Positions 6,407-10,095 of a DNA stretch of 10,095 bases are shown in pieces. Position 1 is the stretch's first letter, and each line of letters begins with the position of its first letter. The position numbers were made by a program, and so were the translations under genes. Where the stretch lies: assembly GCA_937898095.1 (NCBI GenBank), contig CALDKR010000213.1:1-10095 (forward strand), given 5' to 3'. Source of the DNA: an uncultured Rhodoluna sp. GTDB taxonomy: Bacteria; Actinomycetota; Actinomycetes; Actinomycetales; Microbacteriaceae. The notes beneath the pieces are model-generated. The model was not told the origin of the DNA, did not search any database, and saw only the letters and a list, made by a program, of their open reading frames with translations.

Positions 6407-7678
6407 ATGGCTGTAAGTCAGAACCGTCAAGCACTTATTCGTGTAGTTGGCGTCGGCGGTGGCGGAGTTAACGCCCTAAACCGCATGATTGAGGCTGGCC
6501 TGCGCGGCGTCGAATTCGTCGCGATCAACACCGACGCACAGGCGTTGCTGATGAGCGACGCTCACGTCAAACTTGACATCGGTCGCGAACTAACCCGTGG
6601 CCTAGGAGCAGGTGCCGACCCAGAAATCGGTCGCCGTGCAGCTGAAGACCACGCCGAAGAAATTGAAGCAGCCCTAAAGGGTGCAGACATGGTCTTTGTC
6701 ACCGCGGGTGAGGGTGGAGGCACCGGCACCGGCGCAGCCCCGGTTGTTGCAAGAATTGCAAAGCAGCTCGATGCGCTGACCGTCGGTGTAGTCACCCGCC
6801 CATTCGGTTTCGAAGGCAAGCGCCGCTCTCAGCAGGCCGACCAGGGCATCGATGTTCTTCGCGGTGAGGTCGACACGCTAATCGTGGTTCCGAACCAGCG
6901 CCTTCTTGAGCTTGTCAACAAGTCAGTTTCTGTTGTCGAGGCATTTGCAACCGCCGACGACGTGCTTCGTGCAGGCGTTCAAGGCATCACCGATCTAATC
7001 GTGACCCCAGGACTAATCAACCTCGACTTTGCCGACGTCAAGTCGGTTATGAAGGGTGCCGGTTCTGCACTAATGGGCATCGGAACAGCCAAGGGCGAAG
7101 ACCGCGCTCTGCGAGCGGCTGAAATTGCCGTTTCAAGCCCATTGCTTGAGGCCAGTATCGACGGCGCCTATGGCGTGTTGCTGCTTGTGCAAGGCGCATC
7201 AGATCTTGGTCTTCACGAAATCGATGAAGCGGCTCGTCTGGTTCAAGAGGCCGTTAGCCCAGAAGCCAACATCATCTTTGGTGCAACCATCGATGACACC
7301 CTCGGAGACGAAGTTCGAATCACCGTTATCGCTGCTGGCTTTGAGGGTGGTCAGCCAAAGGCACACAAGTTTGAGCGCAAAGCGTTCAGCGGTCTTGCTG
7401 GGCTAGGTGCGCCAGCTTCAGCTGCAGCACCGGCTGCCGCAACCGCGCCAGCGGCAACCAGCTGGTTCAACAACGGCGCAGAATCGAACTCAAGCGAGCA
7501 GGCCGCGGCAGAGCCAGTGAGCACCAACACCAGCATTTTCAACGCAGTGGTTGCAGATTTCGATGCAAACACCGCCGATGAAAACGGACTAGCTTCGATT
7601 GCAGCTAAAGCCGATGCTGTTGATGAAGGCACCTGGGGCGACGGCCTAGACATTCCAGAGTTCTTGCGCGACAAATAA
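6407..7678 (+). CDS. ftsZ: FtsZ, tubulin-like cell-division GTPase
   Basis: FtsZ polymerises with GTP into the Z-ring that recruits the divisome. The protein is 423 aa. The nucleotide-binding domain has VVGVGGGGVNALNRM (13-27) and the tubulin signature GGGTGTG (103-109). The T7 synergy loop NLDFADVK (205-212) carries the catalytic acidic residues D207 and D210. The C-terminal tubulin-fold domain ends near 318. A low-complexity Ala-rich linker (about 330-410) follows, and the conserved tail LDIPEFLRDK (414-423) is the peptide bound by SepF and other partners. Codons look more C-ending and uniform than in the neighbouring mur genes, as expected for a highly expressed gene; this was judged by eye. 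No ftsA is present, so SepF, encoded downstream, is the likely membrane anchor. The stop overlaps the yggS start. Confidence 0.99.
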   Translation: MAVSQNRQALIRVVGVGGGGVNALNRMIEAGLRGVEFVAINTDAQALLMSDAHVKLDIGRELTRGLGAGADPEIGRRAAEDHAEEIEAALKGADMVFVTAGEGGGTGTGAAPVVARIAKQLDALTVGVVTRPFGFEGKRRSQQADQGIDVLRGEVDTLIVVPNQRLLELVNKSVSVVEAFATADDVLRAGVQGITDLIVTPGLINLDFADVKSVMKGAGSALMGIGTAKGEDRALRAAEIAVSSPLLEASIDGAYGVLLLVQGASDLGLHEIDEAARLVQEAVSPEANIIFGATIDDTLGDEVRITVIAAGFEGGQPKAHKFERKAFSGLAGLGAPASAAAPAAATAPAATSWFNNGAESNSSEQAAAEPVSTNTSIFNAVVADFDANTADENGLASIAAKADAVDEGTWGDGLDIPEFLRDK

Positions 7679-8391
7679 TGACAGCGAACCCTGGTTCGCT
7701 CAAAGAGCGCTACGAAGCCGTGCTCGACCGCGTGTCGAGTGCGGCTTCGGCGTCTGCTCGGTCACTTGACGACATCAAGGTGATCGTGGTGTCGAAGAAT
7801 CATCCTGCTCAACTGGTGCTCGACTTAATTGACTTTGGCGCTCGCGATTTTGGTGAAAATCGCGACCAAGAAGCCGCGCCAAAAGCTGCCGAGGTTGCCT
7901 CAGTTTCAGCAGTTGAGCTCAACTGGCATTTTGTGGGTCAACTTCAAAGCAACAAGGTTAAGTCGGTTTTGAAATATGCTTCGTCCGTTCATTCGATTGA
8001 TCGCGATTCGCTTCGCAAGGCCATTTCTAAAGAAGTCAATTCGATTCGTGAAGTCAACCCAGGGTTTTCTATAGACGGATTCATCCAATTGAATTTGACC
8101 GATGACCCAAACCGTGGCGGAATCAGCCCCGATGAACTCCCTGAGTTTGCCGAGTCGTTGCTTGCCGACCAAACCATTAATTTGCTTGGCGTGATGGGCG
8201 TTGCCTCTCTAGAAAATAAGCCCGAACAGGACTTTGAAACTATCGCCAAGGCAAGCGCTGAACTGCAGAAAGTCAGCCCTAAGTCGAGCTCGATTTCTAT
8301 GGGAATGTCTCAAGACTTTGAAGTTGCGATTTCGTTTGGCGCGACACACTTGCGCATCGGAACGGCAATCACCGGAAATCGCGCCTACTAG
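7678..8391 (+). CDS. yggS: YggS/YlmE family pyridoxal-phosphate homeostasis protein
   Basis: This is a PLP-binding fold-type III TIM-barrel protein of the YggS/PROSC/YBL036C family. It is not known to be an enzyme; it binds PLP and influences vitamin B6 and amino-acid balance. The 237 aa length is typical. K40 in VIVVSKNHP is the expected PLP lysine. Other family motifs are FGENRDQE (58-65), WHFVGQLQSNK (83-93), VHSIDRD (104-110), SMGMSQDFEVAI (207-218) and LRIGTAITGNR (225-235), the last two forming the phosphate-binding region. The ATG overlaps the ftsZ stop by one base (TAATG). I see no Shine-Dalgarno sequence within about 15 nt, so reinitiation by ribosomes leaving ftsZ is likely. Its place between ftsZ and sepF is conserved in Gram-positive bacteria. 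Confidence 0.95.
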   Translation: MTANPGSLKERYEAVLDRVSSAASASARSLDDIKVIVVSKNHPAQLVLDLIDFGARDFGENRDQEAAPKAAEVASVSAVELNWHFVGQLQSNKVKSVLKYASSVHSIDRDSLRKAISKEVNSIREVNPGFSIDGFIQLNLTDDPNRGGISPDELPEFAESLLADQTINLLGVMGVASLENKPEQDFETIAKASAELQKVSPKSSSISMGMSQDFEVAISFGATHLRIGTAITGNRAY

Positions 8392-8418
8392 CCATATTCT
8401 GATTGCAAGCAAATCCTC

Positions 8419-8425
8419 GGGAGGA
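8419..8425 (+). promoter_or_regulatory. Strong sepF Shine-Dalgarno sequence
   Basis: GGGAGGA lies 5 nt before the ATG at 8431 and fixes the start of sepF. The 39-nt gap after yggS shows a TATTCT (8395-8400), but no matching -35 box, so I do not call a promoter there. Confidence 0.85.
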
Positions 8426-8430
8426 TCATC

Positions 8431-8865
8431 ATGGCCGGAATTTTTTCACAGGTCTCAGGCTGGCTAGGTTTCGACGAAGCCGCTGAGCAGTTGCCGCAGC
8501 GCACTGCAAACAACTCAGAACAGCGCGCAGTTCGCAGCGTTACTCCGATTCGCCCGCGTCGTGCCGCTGCTGTTACCAGCGAGATTTTTACCATCGAACC
8601 TAAGTCTTATGAAGAGTCAAAAGAAATCGCGATGCACTTTCGCGAGGGCGTCTCGGTGATTGTCAACATCGGCAATCTATCTGAGTCGGATTCACGCAAC
8701 TTGCTGCACTTTATGCTCGGTCTAAAAGAAGGCCTTGAGGGCAACATTCGTCGAGTGACCCCAAAGGTGTTCCTGTTGACTCCTGGCCACGTTGCCGTGA
8801 ACGACGAAGAAGCTGAAGACGGCGCCGAAATCGGTGACGAACTTCTAATTCGCCCAAACCTCTAA
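8431..8865 (+). CDS. sepF: SepF, FtsZ membrane anchor
   Basis: SepF tethers FtsZ filaments to the membrane and organises the septal ring. In actinobacteria, which lack FtsA, it is the main anchor. The 144-aa protein starts with a short amphipathic helix, MAGIFSQVSGWLGF (1-14), which fits a membrane-targeting segment. A variable basic linker follows (about 15-50). The conserved SepF core (about 52-125) includes PKSYEESKEIAMHFREG (57-73), VIVNIGNLSESDSRNLLHF (76-94) and VFLLTPGHV (113-121). The C-terminus (VNDEEAEDGAEIGDELL) is acidic. The protein probably binds the FtsZ tail LDIPEFLRDK encoded just upstream, as known for the family. Translation is likely independent of yggS given the strong ribosome-binding site. 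Confidence 0.96.
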   Translation: MAGIFSQVSGWLGFDEAAEQLPQRTANNSEQRAVRSVTPIRPRRAAAVTSEIFTIEPKSYEESKEIAMHFREGVSVIVNIGNLSESDSRNLLHFMLGLKEGLEGNIRRVTPKVFLLTPGHVAVNDEEAEDGAEIGDELLIRPNL

Positions 8866-8882
8866 ATTTCACATAGCTAACT

Positions 8883-8886
8883 GAGG
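8883..8886 (+). promoter_or_regulatory. yggT Shine-Dalgarno sequence
   Basis: GAGG lies 5 nt before the ATG at 8892, in the 26-nt gap after sepF. It supports this start. Confidence 0.7.
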
Positions 8887-8891
8887 CAAAA

Positions 8892-9179
8892 ATGGGCCTG
8901 ATTGCACTAATTATCTATTGGCTGCTTCAGGCCTATTTCTTTGCCTTGATTGCTCGATTTATTCTCGATTTGATCTTGACCTCAAACCCATCGTGGCGCC
9001 CTCGGGGGCTAGTTTTGGTTGTTGCTGAGGTAATCATGACTCTGACCGATGGCCCACTTAAGGCGATTCGCAAAATTGTGCCGCCGCTTAGATTTGGGGT
9101 TATTTCACTCGATCTCGGCTGGACAATCCTTGTTTCTGCTGTGCTTTTTGCCCAGGGCATTGCCTCGGCGTTCATTTAG
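8892..9179 (+). CDS. yggT: YggT family small integral membrane protein
   Basis: This 95-aa protein has one hydrophobic segment near the N-terminus (about 3-28) and another at the C-terminus (about 70-95). Between them lies a stretch with SNPSWRPRG and a P-L--IRKIVPPLRFG motif typical of YggT (COG0762, YlmG in Gram-positives). The family is membrane-bound and has been linked to osmotic tolerance and, in cyanobacteria and plastids, to nucleoid or division phenotypes; its biochemical role is not established. The position after sepF and before divIVA matches the conserved actinobacterial and Firmicute order. Arg and Pro residues in the central loop are as expected. The family call rests on length, topology, motif and context. 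Confidence 0.9.
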   Translation: MGLIALIIYWLLQAYFFALIARFILDLILTSNPSWRPRGLVLVVAEVIMTLTDGPLKAIRKIVPPLRFGVISLDLGWTILVSAVLFAQGIASAFI

Positions 9180-9329
9180 CAACACTGTTCGCATCTAAGG
9201 TGCGGGGCCATGAGTTTTACACACCTCAGGCGAAGCAAATCATCCGGGATGGGCTTTCTGCAGTAACCTTTATTTGATTCGTCTTGGCTATTGGGTCAGG
9301 CGACAAACGCAATTAACCGAGGTGACGAT
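9180..9329 (+). promoter_or_regulatory. yggT-divIVA intergenic region / divIVA leader
   Basis: This 150-nt gap has no assured gene. A very weak promoter candidate is TTTACA (9216-9221), a 16-nt spacer, then AATCAT (9238-9243). AGGTG (9198-9202) can pair with CACCT (9222-9226), and CATC (9241-9244) with GATG (9248-9251). No T-run follows either stem, so no terminator is called. A possible 18-codon ORF (9210-9266, MSFTHLRRSKSSGMGFLQ) has AAGGTG 7 nt upstream. The words AAGCAAATC (9233-9241) and AACGCAATTAA (9306-9316) recur in the sepF and ftsZ leaders. A promoter for divIVA is expected here, because the protein is abundant and essential in relatives, but I cannot place it firmly. Confidence 0.35.
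9319..9325 (+). promoter_or_regulatory. Shine-Dalgarno sequence deciding the divIVA start
   Basis: GAGGTGA ends 4 nt before the ATG at 9330, or 7 nt counting from the GAGG core. It matches the anti-Shine-Dalgarno sequence well and rules in favour of 9330 over an in-frame TTG at 9291, which would add 13 residues absent from DivIVA proteins. Confidence 0.85.
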
Positions 9330-10091
9330 ATGCCTTTAACTCCTGAAGACGTCGTAAATAAGAGATTTCAGCCAACCAAGTTTCGTGAGGGTTATGACCA
9401 AGACGAGGTCGATGACTTTCTTGACGAAATCGTGGTCGAACTTCGTCGCCTAAACCAAGAGAACGACGACCTGCGCCAGCGTCTGTTGGCATCTGAGGCT
9501 CGAATTGGCGAGCTTCAGCGCAGTGGGGCTGGCCTAGTTGATCAAATCAACAACCCAGCAACCGCCGAAGAGGCTCTGAGTGCCCCAACCTTTAGTCCGG
9601 CACCTGCTATTCCGGCGTTTCCTGAGGCTGCGCAAGACCCAAGCAGCATCGAAACCAACAACACCAACAACTTGCTTCAGTTGGCCCGCAAGCTGCACGA
9701 AGAGCATGTTCGTGAAGGTCTAGCCAAGCGCGACGCCCTTATCGCCGAGGGTCATGCAACGGCTGCGCGTGTATTGCGCGAAGCTGAGGCGCAACAGCGT
9801 GCCGACCTAAGCCGATTTGAGCAAGAAAAAGCACTCATCGAGCACAGCATTCAAGAACTTCGAAGCTTCGAGCGCGAATACCGCACCAAGCTAAAGGCAT
9901 ACATCGAAGGCCAGCTTGCCGAACTCGACGAGCAAGCCGATAGCGCTGCGAGCTCGGCCGGGGTATTGAACGCGGGTTCAGGTGCCACTCAGGCATCAAA
10001 CCCGCCAACATTCACAGTAAATCCTGGCGCCGCTGCTCAAAGTGATTTCAACAGCCCTAATCCATTTAGTGGCTTCGGCTCTGAAAACTAA
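9330..10091 (+). CDS. divIVA: DivIVA/Wag31, polar and septal coiled-coil scaffold
   Basis: DivIVA binds negatively curved membrane at poles and septa and directs wall growth in actinobacteria. The 253-aa protein begins MPLTPEDVVNKRFQPTKF, the classic Wag31-type membrane-binding N-terminus, followed by GYDQDEVDDFLDEI and a first coiled coil (to about 63). A Pro/Ala/Asn-rich linker (about 75-115) separates it from a second, charged coiled coil (about 116-203) with heptad-like spacing. The tail (204-253) is low-complexity and rich in Ser, Ala, Asn and Gly, ending NPFSGFGSEN. The ATG at 9330 matches the family start. The gene closes the division block after sepF and yggT. In many relatives lspA follows, but only four bases remain after the stop. 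Confidence 0.96.
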   Translation: MPLTPEDVVNKRFQPTKFREGYDQDEVDDFLDEIVVELRRLNQENDDLRQRLLASEARIGELQRSGAGLVDQINNPATAEEALSAPTFSPAPAIPAFPEAAQDPSSIETNNTNNLLQLARKLHEEHVREGLAKRDALIAEGHATAARVLREAEAQQRADLSRFEQEKALIEHSIQELRSFEREYRTKLKAYIEGQLAELDEQADSAASSAGVLNAGSGATQASNPPTFTVNPGAAAQSDFNSPNPFSGFGSEN

Positions 10092-10095
10092 TTGA

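Noticed and set aside
7395..7460. Ala-rich repetitive codons in the FtsZ linker as a DNA repeat
   Set aside because: The repetition reflects a low-complexity Ala/Pro linker that is normal in FtsZ; there is no exact tandem unit.
8395..8400. TATTCT before sepF as a -10 box
   Set aside because: There is no recognisable -35 box at 16-18 nt upstream, and it sits in a 39-nt gap inside an apparent operon.
9198..9226. Stem AGGTG/CACCT after yggT as a terminator or riboswitch
   Set aside because: The stem is only 5 bp with a 19-nt loop and no U-run, and it matches no riboswitch class I recognise.
10092..10095. TTG right after the divIVA stop as the start of lspA
   Set aside because: Only four bases remain, so nothing can be supported.

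Overview
The window is a stretch of an actinobacterial dcw (division and cell wall) cluster. All genes are on the + strand, in the order mraY (3' end only), murD, ftsW, murG, murC, ftsQ, ftsZ, yggS, sepF, yggT, divIVA (wag31). Three things point to Actinobacteria: there is no ftsA, sepF/yggT/divIVA follow ftsZ, and the DivIVA N-terminus opens with the Wag31-like MPLTPEDVVNKRFQ. The protein sequences look like Microbacteriaceae. Base composition looks only moderately GC-rich, with many A/T-ending codons and a TTG start. That suggests a streamlined lineage such as the freshwater Luna group (Rhodoluna/Aquiluna relatives). This placement is inference from residue patterns and composition; no database was searched.

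Region 1 (1-6270) is a tight block from the end of mraY through murD, ftsW, murG, murC and ftsQ. Genes overlap or nearly touch: a 2-nt gap, an 11-bp overlap, a 4-bp ATGA overlap, a 52-nt gap before murC, and a 1-nt gap before a TTG-started ftsQ. MraY makes lipid I, MurG converts it to lipid II, and FtsW polymerises lipid II at the septum. MurD and MurC make the cytoplasmic UDP-MurNAc-peptide precursors. FtsQ is a bitopic divisome scaffold.

Region 2 (6271-8391) begins with a 136-nt gap that holds small inverted repeats, a candidate promoter and a strong Shine-Dalgarno sequence. ftsZ follows, then yggS, which starts in the ftsZ stop codon (TAATG). The pgeF/ylmD gene often found between ftsZ and yggS in actinobacteria is absent here.

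Region 3 (8392-10095) holds sepF (the FtsZ membrane anchor), yggT (a small membrane protein) and, after a 150-nt gap, divIVA (the polar/septal coiled-coil scaffold). The last gap is the least explained DNA in the window. It contains a possible 18-codon ORF with its own Shine-Dalgarno-like sequence and two short words shared with the leaders of ftsZ and sepF.

I see no mobile element, tRNA, rRNA, CRISPR array or novel multi-gene system. The window is essentially an ordinary, well-conserved cluster, and the findings are modest observations about regulation and gene content.
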